A stretch of DNA of 38,296 nucleotides from the IMG/VR virus record IMGVR_UViG_3300045136_000810, positions 1 to 38,296 of that record, one strand, 5' to 3'. The notes beneath the pieces were generated by a model. That model had not been told where the DNA came from. It did not search any database and worked only from the letters and a program-made list of their open reading frames with translations. Source of the stretch: a virus. This document shows, piece by piece, positions 14,123 through 23,538 of the stretch; the stretch's first letter is position 1; every line of letters begins with the position of its first letter. Both the position numbers and the translations under genes were made by a program.

Positions 14123-14451
14123 CACACGGGGAGTGGCCGGACCAGCCCTCCCTGCGGTTTCTCATACACTGGGCGCTCCGCCGCGACGAACTCTGCGACC
14201 CCGGCCTCTGCCCCGACGCGCCCGACGATGGCGGCCGCTGCGGCCACTGCCCGCTGGACAAGTTGGACGCGGCGCAATCCTCCGAGGCGGGCCTGTTGCT
14301 GCGGCGCGCGCTCGACCTTCGGGTGGCGCTGAAGCTGGGAGTCCGAGTAGATCTTGACGAAATCCGGGCGGACGAGTTCCGCGCCCTCATAATGCTGGAA
14401 GAAGAACGCGAAGCGTTGGACCGCGAGCAGATGAACGCGCATGGCCGATAA
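14119..14451 (+). CDS. T-like extension made by -1 frameshift (GT fusion)
   Basis: After the slip at C CCA AAC, translation moves to the -1 frame at CTG (14119) and runs 110 codons to TAA at 14449-14451. This gives a ~310-aa GT fusion. The extension starts LTHGEWPDQPSLRFLIHWAL and ends with a charged helix (ALIMLEEEREALDREQ). It has no start codon with a ribosome site near its beginning and fills the gap between G and the tape measure completely, as expected of a frameshift product. Four cysteines (CDPGLC, then CGHC) suggest a small metal site. In lambda the T part recruits tube subunits to the G-coated tape. Confidence 0.75.
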   Translation: MTHGEWPDQPSLRFLIHWALRRDELCDPGLCPDAPDDGGRCGHCPLDKLDAAQSSEAGLLLRRALDLRVALKLGVRVDLDEIRADEFRALIMLEEEREALDREQMNAHGR

Positions 14452-17400
14452 CAGGCTCGAGCTCGTCGTTGAAGTCGACACGAACAGGGCCAATGCGTCC
14501 ATCAAGAGCGTCAACGCCAGCCTGTCCAGCATGGAGGCTTCGGCGGTGAAGACCGCCCGGGGCGCGGCGCAGGGCATCGACGGCATGACCGCCGCCATGG
14601 TGAAAGGCGCGACAGCCGGGAACCTGCTCGCTGACGCCATCAAGAGCGCGCTCGCCTGGGCCAAGGAGTTTACCGTTGGCTCGGTCATGATGGCCGCCGA
14701 GAATGCCAAAGCCGAGGCTTCGCTCAAGGCGCTGGCCAACGCCCACGGCGTGGGAGCGGCTGCAGCGTCCAGGCAGGTCGCCGCGATTGAAGAGATTGGC
14801 TTCGAGTACACCGAAGCGGCGCACGCCGTGCAGCGGTTGATCGTGGCTGATCTGGAACTGTCGAAGGCGCAAGGCTTGGCGAAGCTCGCCAAGGATGCCG
14901 CCGCAGTCCAAAACATCACCGCCGGCGAGGCCCTCGAATCGATCGTCATGGCCATCGAGTCGGGCGCCTCGCGGGGCTTGCGCACGCTGGGCCTCTTCGT
15001 CGACTTCCAGCGGGAAGCTCAGATTGCCCAGCTTCAACTCGGACGCGCCCTGACCGAGACCGAGGAGAAGCAGATCCGCTACAACGCGGTGATGCGCGAA
15101 GGCGCGAAGATCCAGGGCGCGCATGCGGCGGCCTCGCAGACGGTCGAGGGGCAACTGGGCGCGTTGCGGCGGGAGTTCAACAACCTTCGCGAAGACATCG
15201 GCGCCAAGTTCCAGGATGACTTCAAGGCGCTGATCGGCAACCTGCGTGGCCTGGTCGGCTGGCTTCGCGAGAACACCGATCTGTTCAAGAAGTTCGGCGA
15301 GGTGGCGCTGTGGGTGTCGGGATTGCTCGCGACCTACGCCCTGGCCGACAAGATCATGGCGCTCGCCAAATCCATCGCGGCGCTGCAACTTGCGAGCATC
15401 AACCCATACGCGCTGCTCGCTGTAGGCGTCGTTGGCGCGGGCTTCGCCATCTACTCGCAGTGGAAAGACACCCAGGATCAGCTTCAGGCCCGTTTCGACG
15501 AGATGCAGCGGAAGGCGCTGCGCGACGACCTGCTGAGCGGCAAAACCAGCGTGGACACGCTGCGCAAGCAGGGCATGACCGATGATCAGATCCGTGGCCT
15601 ACTTGGAGAGAAGCGCTGGCTGCCCGGTGAGTGGGAGCCGCCCACCTACGAAGGTCCCAAACTCCACATCAAGTCGTCTCCGGAGCCGGACCTCGAAGCG
15701 CTGAAACGGGCGGCCGAGATCCGGAAGCGCCAGGTGGAAGTGGAGCGGGAGAGCGCACGCGCGCTCGAAGAAGCGCGGCGGCGCGGGCTGACAGGATTCG
15801 CGCGGGACATGGCCGAGGTACAGGAGCAGATTCGAAAGTGGACGACCTATGTTGACGAGCGCGGCAACGAGCAGCAAATCGCACTCACGCGCAAAGCTTG
15901 GGAGAACGTCATCGGCGAGCTGCGCGTGCGCCTGGCGAACTGGCAGAAAGAAGTCCAAGAGACCAACCGCAAGAATCTCGCCGAATACCTGGATGCGGAA
16001 GAGGACGCCGCGCGGCGGCGGCTGGAGATCGAGTCGCATCTCTTCGCGCAACGGCTGGCATACAACGAGGAGATTTCCAAGCGGAACCTGGATCACCTCG
16101 AGCAGATGCTCGGCATTGAGGAGCAGCGAGCTGGTCTAACGCGCGACGCGCAACTGCGCGCGGTCGAAGCCGCCGATGCCCAAACCCTTGAGCAGAAGGT
16201 CGCCGTCGAACAGCGCAAGGCAGCGATTGAGATCGAGTACATCACGCGGGTCCACGAGATCCGCATGCGGCTGTTTGATCTCGAGACCACGCGGATGGTG
16301 ATCGAAGAGGAGGCGCAGCTCAAGCGGCTCGGATATCGGGCCGACGAAATCCAGGCGCGCCTTGCTGAGCTCTCCGCACAGCGAGATGAGATCCGGCGGT
16401 TCCAGCAGGAGGCCACGGAGGCAGCGATCCAGGGTGCGCGAGAGAATGCAGCGATCCGCCAGGCGCAGCTCATCCGCGACCACAACCAGCGCATCTTCGA
16501 TTCCTTCAAGCGCCAGGCCGAGGGAGTCTTCGACGCGCTGCTCACCAAGTCGCAGTCCATCTGGTCGGCCATTGGGAATTCGCTCAAGACCGCTCTATTG
16601 ACCGCCATCAAGGACGTGGTCAGCTCGCGCGTGGCCGCGATGCTGATGCAGTTGTTCACCGGAACCCGAGTCTCGCTGGCCGGCGGAGGCGCCTCCGTGG
16701 GTGGGGCGCTCGGAAGGCTGGGTGGACTACTCGGCATCGGCGCTGTGCCCGTCTTCGGGCAAGGCGGCGGTGGTCCCATCCCCGGCGGCGCGGCCGGAGG
16801 GTGGGGCACTCCCCCCTTCATCCCTTCGAGTGGCGGCGGTGGCTGGGGCGGTCTGCTTGGCGGGTGGAAGGACTTCCTCGGGTTCGGCGGTGGCGTGCAG
16901 TACGCGCCAGGTAAGGCGGTGACCTGGGAAGCCGCCACCATGGGCCAGAAGCTGTCGGCTCTTGGCCGGTCGAATGCCGCTCTGCTCGGCGGCGCGACGC
17001 TTGCCCTGATGGGCCTCCAGCGCGGGGGCGTTTCGGGCCTGGCCATGACCACCGCCGGCGGGGCGATGATCGGCTTCAAGTATGGCGGCCCACTCGGCGC
17101 GGCGATCGGGGCCGGAATCGGAGCAGTCGCCGGGCTGGTGCGGTTGTTCGTGAAGAGCGCACAGGAGAAGGCGCGCGGGAAGATCAAGGCGACTTACGGC
17201 GTCGACATCCGTGAGAAGAACATCCTCGCCGAAGTCGTGAACATCGCCAAACAGGGCTTCGGCGGCAACCTCGACATGGCCATCCGCAGCCAGCAGATCC
17301 GCGACCTGGTGGAGTTGTACGCGCTGTCAACAGGCCAGACCACTTCAGGTCTCCCGGCCACCGTGCGTCCGGTGTCGCTTTTGCAGCAAGGCGGGAGCCT

Positions 17401-17650
17401 GTTCCAGTCGAATTCCGCAGGCCTGACGCAGGACCGAATCGGGAGCGGTGCCCCGTCGTCCGCGGCGGGGCCTACGGTGATCAACATCACCGTGCCCGGC
17501 GCGAAGGAGTTCTTCGAGAAGGAGACCGTGCGCGTGGTGGTGGAGAACCCGCGCGCGGTGCAGTCGGCGGCGATGACCGCGACCAAGGCCAGCGCCGGCC
17601 GCCGCGAGATGACCGGGCTGCAACTGAGTCCAGGGCTGATCATGGCATGA
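14441..17650 (+). CDS. Tail tape measure protein
   Basis: This 1069-aa protein sets tail length. It starts at ATG 14441, overlapping the T frame by 11 nt. The N-terminus (residues 1-280) is helical with Ala-rich stretches (SVNASLSSMEASAVKTARGA). A hydrophobic region at ~287-340 (VSGLLATYALADKIMALAKS and following) looks membrane-seeking, as in tape proteins that help DNA cross the inner membrane. Residues ~405-700 are a long charged coiled coil (RKRQVEVERESARALEEARR). A Gly-rich stretch at ~745-830 and a second hydrophobic, Gly/Ala-rich stretch at ~840-905 follow. The C-terminus is short and polar. No peptidase or transglycosylase domain is seen in it; the next gene supplies that. Confidence 0.92.
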   Translation: MADNRLELVVEVDTNRANASIKSVNASLSSMEASAVKTARGAAQGIDGMTAAMVKGATAGNLLADAIKSALAWAKEFTVGSVMMAAENAKAEASLKALANAHGVGAAAASRQVAAIEEIGFEYTEAAHAVQRLIVADLELSKAQGLAKLAKDAAAVQNITAGEALESIVMAIESGASRGLRTLGLFVDFQREAQIAQLQLGRALTETEEKQIRYNAVMREGAKIQGAHAAASQTVEGQLGALRREFNNLREDIGAKFQDDFKALIGNLRGLVGWLRENTDLFKKFGEVALWVSGLLATYALADKIMALAKSIAALQLASINPYALLAVGVVGAGFAIYSQWKDTQDQLQARFDEMQRKALRDDLLSGKTSVDTLRKQGMTDDQIRGLLGEKRWLPGEWEPPTYEGPKLHIKSSPEPDLEALKRAAEIRKRQVEVERESARALEEARRRGLTGFARDMAEVQEQIRKWTTYVDERGNEQQIALTRKAWENVIGELRVRLANWQKEVQETNRKNLAEYLDAEEDAARRRLEIESHLFAQRLAYNEEISKRNLDHLEQMLGIEEQRAGLTRDAQLRAVEAADAQTLEQKVAVEQRKAAIEIEYITRVHEIRMRLFDLETTRMVIEEEAQLKRLGYRADEIQARLAELSAQRDEIRRFQQEATEAAIQGARENAAIRQAQLIRDHNQRIFDSFKRQAEGVFDALLTKSQSIWSAIGNSLKTALLTAIKDVVSSRVAAMLMQLFTGTRVSLAGGGASVGGALGRLGGLLGIGAVPVFGQGGGGPIPGGAAGGWGTPPFIPSSGGGGWGGLLGGWKDFLGFGGGVQYAPGKAVTWEAATMGQKLSALGRSNAALLGGATLALMGLQRGGVSGLAMTTAGGAMIGFKYGGPLGAAIGAGIGAVAGLVRLFVKSAQEKARGKIKATYGVDIREKNILAEVVNIAKQGFGGNLDMAIRSQQIRDLVELYALSTGQTTSGLPATVRPVSLLQQGGSLFQSNSAGLTQDRIGSGAPSSAAGPTVINITVPGAKEFFEKETVRVVVENPRAVQSAAMTATKASAGRREMTGLQLSPGLIMA

Positions 17651-18093
17651 CACGAGAGCAACTGGTCGAAAAGATCGCGCGGGCGATCGCGGAGATGGAA
17701 GGCTTCTACGCCACCACCGTGAAGCCAACTCTTGCCCAGCGGAACGCGAATCCGGGAAACATCCGCCAGTGGCGCGACGCGCGCGGCAGACCGTATCCTA
17801 CTCATCGCGGTTATGTGGACTTCGTCGCGTGGGCGTCTGAGCGGTTTCCCGGAGCCTCCCGCGAAGTGATGAGCCGGCGGGCGATCGAGGAAGGCTGGCG
17901 CATCCTGCGCGTGCTGGTCGGGCAGTACCTCGATGGCAAGTATACGCAGGGCAAGTCGCCGACTGTGGAGGAGATGTTCCGGGTGTACGCGCCCTCGGCG
18001 GACGGCAATCATCCGGCGAACTATGCCCGTTTCGTCGCCAGCAAGATTGGCGCGCGGCTTGACCAGAGACTCCTCGACCTGGTGACCGCCTGA
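17647..18093 (+). CDS. Lysozyme-like tail-associated peptidoglycan enzyme
   Basis: This 148-aa protein starts within an ATGA overlap with the tape measure. It has the pattern of lysozyme-fold proteins found in tail gene clusters. An early helix with Glu (IAEMEGFYATTV) is followed by QRNANPGNIRQW, then a beta-turn with GYVDFVAWAS, EEGWRILRVLVGQYL, SPTVEEMFRVYAPSADGNHP and a final YARFVASKIGARL. Glu in EMEGF is the likely catalytic acid, as in SLT-type transglycosylases. It has no signal peptide, in keeping with a virion protein that opens a local hole in the cell wall during infection. Structural use without catalysis cannot be excluded. Confidence 0.65.
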   Translation: MTREQLVEKIARAIAEMEGFYATTVKPTLAQRNANPGNIRQWRDARGRPYPTHRGYVDFVAWASERFPGASREVMSRRAIEEGWRILRVLVGQYLDGKYTQGKSPTVEEMFRVYAPSADGNHPANYARFVASKIGARLDQRLLDLVTA

Positions 18094-18494
18094 TGCCGGG
18101 CTCGGTACAGAATGCTGCACCGCTCGCCGTGATGCCGGCCAGCCTTTCGCGCGCCTTCGTCCACGAGCGCGAGTATCCGGTCCTCGACAACGAGTACCGC
18201 AACGGCGAATCGCAGAGGTCTGTGCAGGCAATGAACAGCCGCAAACGCTGGCGGTTGGCGAAGCGGCTGACCGCAGCGCAACTCTCGGCCCTGCGCGGTT
18301 TCTATGACGCTCGCAAGGGCCCGACCGAGCCGTTCTGCTTCTACGACCCCTATGAGACCAGCCCGAAGTTTTCGCACGATCCGACCGGCCAGGCCGTCGC
18401 AGGCCGTTACACCGTTCGCTTCGGCGGTCCGTGGGAACAGAGTGCCACGCTTGCGCGCGCCGATCTCTCGCTGGAGCTGATTGAACTTGCCTGA
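18093..18494 (+). CDS. Minor tail tip protein (gpM-like)
   Basis: This 133-aa protein starts at the ATG that overlaps the previous stop (TGATG at 18091-18095). It contains KRWRLAKRLTAAQLSALRGF and YDARKGPTEPFCFYDPYE, the hallmark of small distal-tail proteins that join the tube end to the hub. A closely related sequence (LRNFWESKYGPYGAFNY) forms the start of the next gene product, so the two proteins share a domain. The gene order lysozyme-like, M-like, then L/J-like hub matches lambda-type tail tips. Confidence 0.7.
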   Translation: MPGSVQNAAPLAVMPASLSRAFVHEREYPVLDNEYRNGESQRSVQAMNSRKRWRLAKRLTAAQLSALRGFYDARKGPTEPFCFYDPYETSPKFSHDPTGQAVAGRYTVRFGGPWEQSATLARADLSLELIELA

Positions 18495-21400
18495 CTACAT
18501 CGGCAACATCGCGGTCCCGGAGATCGCGCCGAGCGGGGTGTTCCCGCTCGTGCCCGATTACCCGCTCGAAGTGCGCCGCGACCGTGCGGTCGCCGTGCAC
18601 CAGTTCGGCAGCGGCAATGCCAAGATCGAACAGCGCATGCTCGTCGGCACCGGCGCGCGGCGCTTCACCATTCGAAAGCAATGGCTCCGAGACGCCGAGC
18701 GCATCGCACTGCGCAACTTCTGGGAGTCGAAGTACGGGCCGTACGGTGCGTTCAACTACAACGCTCCGAACGAGAGTGGAAGCGGTACGACGCCTGTCAT
18801 CTGCCGCTTCGCCAACGAGCCGCTTTCCTGGGAGATGGTCGCCGACTGGGCCTGCTCTCTGGGCGTGACGCTCATCGAGATCCCCCAGACCAGCCCGTCT
18901 TATCCGCTGAACCAGACCGTCAACCGCTTTCCGCCCGCCGCGCTCCAGACCGCACTGCTCTCGCAGGTCCAGGAGATCATCCCGCTCGTCCGCATTCAAC
19001 CTCTTCAACCTGGTTATCCCGCCATCCATCTCAGTGATCGCCGGTGTACGATCGACGTCCAGCTTTACCAGGCGCGCCTGTTGGAGTTCGACGGAATCTC
19101 GCAGTCCATCGGCAACGAGTCGGACGAGGCCCAGTTCACCTTCGGCAACGCCGACCGCGTGATGCGCGACCTCTCGAACGACGTCGATCTCTTCCGCGCC
19201 GAGATCGCCTTCAGCCTGTTCCACGTTGGCGCCGGGATCAAGCTCGATCTCTGGAAAGGCAACATCGTGAACTGGACCTGCGACTCGGGGCCTGAGTTCC
19301 GCGTCACCGCCGCCGATGGGCTCTACGAGCTGAACCTGCCCTACCCCACGCGCAAGATCTCCCGCACCTGCTGGAAGCCGTTCAATTCCGCGTCGTGCCC
19401 GTTCACCACCCAAGGCACCCTCGATCTGGTCCACTTCCCCGAGGCCGACCCGACCCGCTGCGACAAGGGCTTCGACACTCCGAACGGCTGTCGCGCCCAC
19501 GGCATGAACGACTACTACGGCGGCATCATGGCCAAGCCGCAGGGCGTGCGCATCAAGGACAACTCGACCGGCGTGTGGGGATTCGGCCGCTCGACGCTCA
19601 CCTCCGTCTCGCTCGTCGCCGACTCGATCTACGATCAGGTCCTGCCCGAGATCTATACCGATTCGCCCATGCCCGTGAACTGCAAGATCGCCTCGGGCCG
19701 CGACGAGAGTGACTTCTACGCCGCCTTGGGGATCGTGGGCGAAGGGCCGTTGGGGGCCTATGGCACTGGCCACAAGCTCGACGGGCAGTATCATCACGGC
19801 TACCCGGGTTCGCTCGGCCTGATGACCAGTCTGGGCCCCGATCCGAATCCAACGACATTCGGCATGGACACCGACGCCGGCCCAGAGCGCGCGGCCGGCA
19901 CCGCGTTCCTCATGATCCGGCGCTCGGACGCCAAGGGATTACAACTCTCACGCCTGAGCGAGCACGCCATGGAGGCCGTCGTCGCCCAGGGGCTGAGCGG
20001 CTGGGTGTGGACCTCGCCCGGCGTGCGCGTCTACGGGCCGCCGTTGACGAACCCCATCTGGATCGCGGTCAACATGCTCCTGCGCGCCCGAGGGCTGCGC
20101 CTGGGCGCGGGCACCACCACCGAGCAACTCGATTTCGCAGAGACTCTGTTCGACGTGGAGGCGGCGGTCGCCGCCGCGGCGATCTGCGACGATCAGGTTT
20201 CGAAGCTGGTGGGCACGGGCACGGAGACTCAGTTCAAGTTCCGCGGCGTCCTCCAGGAGGAAAAACCGCTGCGCGACTGGCTCCAGGAAGTCTTGATGAA
20301 CTGCCTGGGCTATTACACCTTCGCCAACGGCAAGCTGAAACTCGGCGTGCGCGTGAACTCCTCGGCGGTCGAGGCCTTCACCGAAGGCAACATTCTGTTC
20401 CGCAGTCTGCAACTCGCGCCACTGAAACCTTCGTCCAATCACCTGACGGCCAACTTCGCCGACGAGGATTTCGAGTTCGTCGCCAACTCGACCTCGCTCT
20501 ACGACATCGACCACGCGACGCTCATCGGCGGCGGGGCGGGTCCGCTGTTCCTGAAGTCGACGGTGAATCTCTCCGGCTCGGCATCGAAGTCGCAAGCGGC
20601 GCGCATCATCACCGTGCGGTTGCGCGAGGAACTGGGCGGCATCACACCGGAGGAGTGGAAGAAGGCGCGTCAGATCAGTTTCCGCACAACGGTCCTGGCG
20701 CTCAACACCGAGCCCGGTATGGTCTGCTCGATGACCCACCCGGACATGCCGGGCGGCTCCGGCGAGTTCCGCGTGACCGGCTGGCGGCTGAACCGCGACT
20801 ACTCGATCGACATCCAGGGCCGCACGACGACGGACTCGATGTACGACCTGGTCGCAGGCCCGAAACCCGCAGACGTCGTCCCCGAGCCGCCTGCCGAGGA
20901 AGTGCTCATCGACACAGGCGTCCCCGGAGTGCTAAACGGCGTTCCCCGCTTGGGTGACTACAGCACGTTCGCCATCGACGACATGACCGTTGCGCCTGAC
21001 GCCTCCGGCAATGCCAACATCGTCGGCGCGCACGAGATCACGCTGGCGCTTTACTACGTGGACGAACTGACAACCGATCTCTGGGCGTCCATCGACACCG
21101 CCATCGACTCCGCGTCCGACCCCGTCACCGTGGTCTGCACCGTCAACCCCGATACGCAACGCGTCTTCCGGGTAGGCGATTTCGTTGTTTTCAATGACGA
21201 GTCCGCTGACCCAGCGAACCCGGGCCGGCGCTCATACGAGTGCGCCCAGATCATCGGCCCCGGCGCGCCCGGCGACGTTGTGCCGAGCGGGGAGTTTCAC
21301 CTGCAACGCGCCTACCCGGGCGTGCCCGAAGGGCAGGCGACCTTCGGCACCCTGCGCTGCGCGCATCTCGCCGGCATGCGCTTCTACAAGCTTGATCAGA

Positions 21401-22239
21401 AGACGTTCACCTTCAGCGTCCGCAAGGGATTTTTCCGCACGCCGGACTTACCAGCGAGGATCGAGGCAAAGCTGCCGAGCGCCTGCATTGTCGCGGCGCT
21501 GGCAGGTGTGGCGAACCATTTCGGCTATGGGCCATTCACCGTCTTCCCGCTCTCTCGGCACGACGAGCCCTACATGCCTGGCCTCCGCACCTGCAACGGC
21601 GGCGCCTACACCTTTCAGGTCCCAGGCCCGCTCGTGGTGCAAGAGAACGTCGTCATCCCGATGAAGGTGCAGGACGCCGCCTCCATCCGCTGCGTCTACG
21701 CCTATCTCCAGCGGGGCACGACCGACGGCCAATCGGCGTTCCTCGCCAAGATCAGCCGCGACGGCGGCGCGACGTGGGAACCGCTTGAGTACATGGGCAT
21801 CGCGCAGGCGTTGCCGGACGCCTACAAGACGACCTATGACTTCCTGGTAAACAACGAAGGCTACGGGCTACCCGCCACGCGCCGCCTGCCGTACGCCGAC
21901 TACGGCTTGGTGCTGATCTCGGCAGTAACCGCCGGGCCCGATCCCCAGACCTTGCAGACCGCCTCCTACGGCGCGAACCGGCTCGGCCTTGTAGCCGGCA
22001 GCTTCGTCTTCCTCGATCCCGGCGGCGCGAACGAAGAGTACGTCCGCGTAATCAGCATCGATCCGGAGAATCAGACGTTCCAGGCGATGGTGACCAAAGA
22101 CCACGCCACCGGTGAGCGCATCCGACCAACTATCTGGCCGACGCCGGTGCTCCGCGAGGGAGACGACTTGGCATTCGATATTCTGGCTGTCGCGTCGCCC
22201 GATCCGGGGTCCGACCTGACACTGGTGATCCAAACGTAA
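18481..22239 (+). CDS. Tail hub protein, fused gpL/gpJ type
   Basis: This 1252-aa tip protein has a TTG start at 18481 (MNLPDYIGNIAVPE) with GGAG four bases upstream, overlapping the gpM-like gene by 14 nt. Residues ~1-110 repeat the gpM-like domain. Residues ~190-345 look like gpL, with four cysteines (297, 306, 327, 337) near DKGFDTPNGC, the spacing style of the Fe-S site in lambda gpL. Residues ~480-820 are gpJ-like (LRDWLQEVLMNCLGYYTFAN, GSGEFRVTGWRLNRDYSIDI). The last ~400 residues are beta-rich and probably form an extended tip. In lambda L and J are separate genes. It should connect tube, fibres and receptor-binding proteins. Confidence 0.85.
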   Translation: MNLPDYIGNIAVPEIAPSGVFPLVPDYPLEVRRDRAVAVHQFGSGNAKIEQRMLVGTGARRFTIRKQWLRDAERIALRNFWESKYGPYGAFNYNAPNESGSGTTPVICRFANEPLSWEMVADWACSLGVTLIEIPQTSPSYPLNQTVNRFPPAALQTALLSQVQEIIPLVRIQPLQPGYPAIHLSDRRCTIDVQLYQARLLEFDGISQSIGNESDEAQFTFGNADRVMRDLSNDVDLFRAEIAFSLFHVGAGIKLDLWKGNIVNWTCDSGPEFRVTAADGLYELNLPYPTRKISRTCWKPFNSASCPFTTQGTLDLVHFPEADPTRCDKGFDTPNGCRAHGMNDYYGGIMAKPQGVRIKDNSTGVWGFGRSTLTSVSLVADSIYDQVLPEIYTDSPMPVNCKIASGRDESDFYAALGIVGEGPLGAYGTGHKLDGQYHHGYPGSLGLMTSLGPDPNPTTFGMDTDAGPERAAGTAFLMIRRSDAKGLQLSRLSEHAMEAVVAQGLSGWVWTSPGVRVYGPPLTNPIWIAVNMLLRARGLRLGAGTTTEQLDFAETLFDVEAAVAAAAICDDQVSKLVGTGTETQFKFRGVLQEEKPLRDWLQEVLMNCLGYYTFANGKLKLGVRVNSSAVEAFTEGNILFRSLQLAPLKPSSNHLTANFADEDFEFVANSTSLYDIDHATLIGGGAGPLFLKSTVNLSGSASKSQAARIITVRLREELGGITPEEWKKARQISFRTTVLALNTEPGMVCSMTHPDMPGGSGEFRVTGWRLNRDYSIDIQGRTTTDSMYDLVAGPKPADVVPEPPAEEVLIDTGVPGVLNGVPRLGDYSTFAIDDMTVAPDASGNANIVGAHEITLALYYVDELTTDLWASIDTAIDSASDPVTVVCTVNPDTQRVFRVGDFVVFNDESADPANPGRRSYECAQIIGPGAPGDVVPSGEFHLQRAYPGVPEGQATFGTLRCAHLAGMRFYKLDQKTFTFSVRKGFFRTPDLPARIEAKLPSACIVAALAGVANHFGYGPFTVFPLSRHDEPYMPGLRTCNGGAYTFQVPGPLVVQENVVIPMKVQDAASIRCVYAYLQRGTTDGQSAFLAKISRDGGATWEPLEYMGIAQALPDAYKTTYDFLVNNEGYGLPATRRLPYADYGLVLISAVTAGPDPQTLQTASYGANRLGLVAGSFVFLDPGGANEEYVRVISIDPENQTFQAMVTKDHATGERIRPTIWPTPVLREGDDLAFDILAVASPDPGSDLTLVIQT

Positions 22240-22503
22240 ACGAATTCGGCGGAACAGCCGAATTGGCAGATGATGGGCGACTCCTCATGGTTGGCGAGCA
22301 CTACGGAGGGATCGTGTCCAGCTAGCGACGATCCGCCCGGCAAGGGTGCTGGCCGGTTACCGGACGTGCACACACGGACCTCTATGAACGTGGAGCACAA
22401 TCGAATTTGCTCTGGTATGCTTTATTAATTAAGCAAGGGTCCCTCAGCACGACCGCGACCCCGGCGACGACTTCGATTCTCATCCAGTGAGGGGAGCATG
22501 CGC
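22240..22503. other. Intergenic region after the hub gene, with hairpin
   Basis: These 264 bases are poorer in GC than the phage genes. Right after the hub stop is a perfect 8-bp hairpin, AATTCGGC (22243-22250) with GCCGAATT (22257-22264), without a T-run. An AT-rich stretch near 22416-22434 (GCTTTATTAATTAAGC) could belong to a promoter or operator for the secreted protein downstream, but I see no clean -35/-10 pair. No gene is seen here. Confidence 0.4.
22243..22264 (+). terminator. Hairpin directly after the hub gene
   Basis: Eight perfect pairs (AATTCGGC / GCCGAATT) with the 6-base loop GGAACA start four bases after the hub stop codon. Lack of a T-run makes efficient intrinsic termination doubtful. 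It marks the point where the sequence character changes and may be the left edge of the inserted cargo. Confidence 0.4.
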
Positions 22504-23538
22504 ATGAGGCAATCAGGTTCAACGCTTTGTCGGACTCTCGTGATCGGGAGCACATTCTCTGCGTTCGCATTCGCTCAGTTGGAGTTGATTCGCCCAACCC
22601 CGTGTGAGCAACTGGTTGTGAGGCCTGAAGCTGGGGGGAACACGTGGGTGAGGGTTGATTTTGAGAACCGCAGCGATGCCACTCTACATCTTTTTCGACT
22701 GCTCCCGGACGGAACTAAGAATCCCTCGACTGTGCTCACGCCCCATTACGCAGAGCAGCGTTCGGGAAGACCTGGCGCAGTCTGGATCATAGAAGATGAT
22801 CAAGGAAAATGCCTGGCCGGATACACGGCGGGCTCGCGGGATGGGAGAGTGCAGATCGGTGATGGCGGGCTACGTGTCGAAATACAGCCGACTTGCCGGA
22901 TGAACTTCACTGCTGAAGTTTTTCCCGCTTATTCCCTGAGGACTGACGGTAGCGGTCCATATCGTCACGGTGACAGAGGCGTGGTCGGAGTCAGCAATCT
23001 GGGTATTATTCTTTGCACCGATCAGCGCACGTGCTCAACGCTGCCGGAGCGCGCGCCGACGGACGCGGCGAAACGTGCTCTTGTGCTTGACCTGGGGTCT
23101 CCGGTTTTGGACTCGGGCGCGAAGGACCTTGGTGTGATTCACGCCCACGGCGCGAGCTTTTGCGCGTTCTGGGGTCAAGATAAGACCCGACGGGTGGTCA
23201 ACAACGGACGTGAAGGGCCGATGATTCGGATAGTATCCGATATCGACGTTGGGGCCAACGTCGAAAGCCAGCGTATTGAAATCCGATTTTTTCTGAATGG
23301 CGCGCAACACATTTTGCAGTTCGGCCCTTGGACTGCTGGGCAGTACCAGCCAAGGCAGGGCGCTTTTAATGGTCAGGGCACCACAACAGGAACCATTTTC
23401 CGAGTTTCCGAAACGAAGTGGCGCGTACAAAGCGGACCCGACAGCGTTGGGCGGCTTTGGAATAACCGGGACCCAGCCCACCCAGTCGACCTGGGTCTGT
23501 ATCGATTTTCGTACCGTGTTGAGTTTGATCGCAATTGA
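22504..23538 (+). CDS. Secreted protein with VHL beta-like domain
   Basis: This is a 344-aa product. I prefer the second ATG (22504), which has GGGGAG seven bases upstream; for the ATG at 22498 the same site is too close. Residues 1-24 are a signal peptide ending FAFAQ. Residues ~44-112 resemble the beta domain of the VHL protein: WVRVDFENRSDATLHLFRLL, then DGTKNP, STVLTPHYAEQ, and GAVWIIEDDQGKCLAGY. The remaining ~230 residues are unrecognised, with several Cys and a beta-rich look (RIEIRFFLNGAQHILQFGPW). Codon use and GC are unlike the phage genes on both sides. The gene interrupts the hub-to-fibre order and so looks like lysogenic cargo. Its exported function is unknown. Confidence 0.7.
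   Translation: MRQSGSTLCRTLVIGSTFSAFAFAQLELIRPTPCEQLVVRPEAGGNTWVRVDFENRSDATLHLFRLLPDGTKNPSTVLTPHYAEQRSGRPGAVWIIEDDQGKCLAGYTAGSRDGRVQIGDGGLRVEIQPTCRMNFTAEVFPAYSLRTDGSGPYRHGDRGVVGVSNLGIILCTDQRTCSTLPERAPTDAAKRALVLDLGSPVLDSGAKDLGVIHAHGASFCAFWGQDKTRRVVNNGREGPMIRIVSDIDVGANVESQRIEIRFFLNGAQHILQFGPWTAGQYQPRQGAFNGQGTTTGTIFRVSETKWRVQSGPDSVGRLWNNRDPAHPVDLGLYRFSYRVEFDRN

Noticed and set aside
17194-19797. 867-aa minus-strand open frame
   Set aside because: Runs antisense across four well-supported tail genes; composition is that of a shadow frame.
22400-22440. Promoter call in the AT-rich stretch before the VHL-like gene
   Set aside because: No -35/-10 pair with acceptable spacing could be shown, so it is only mentioned in the intergenic entry.
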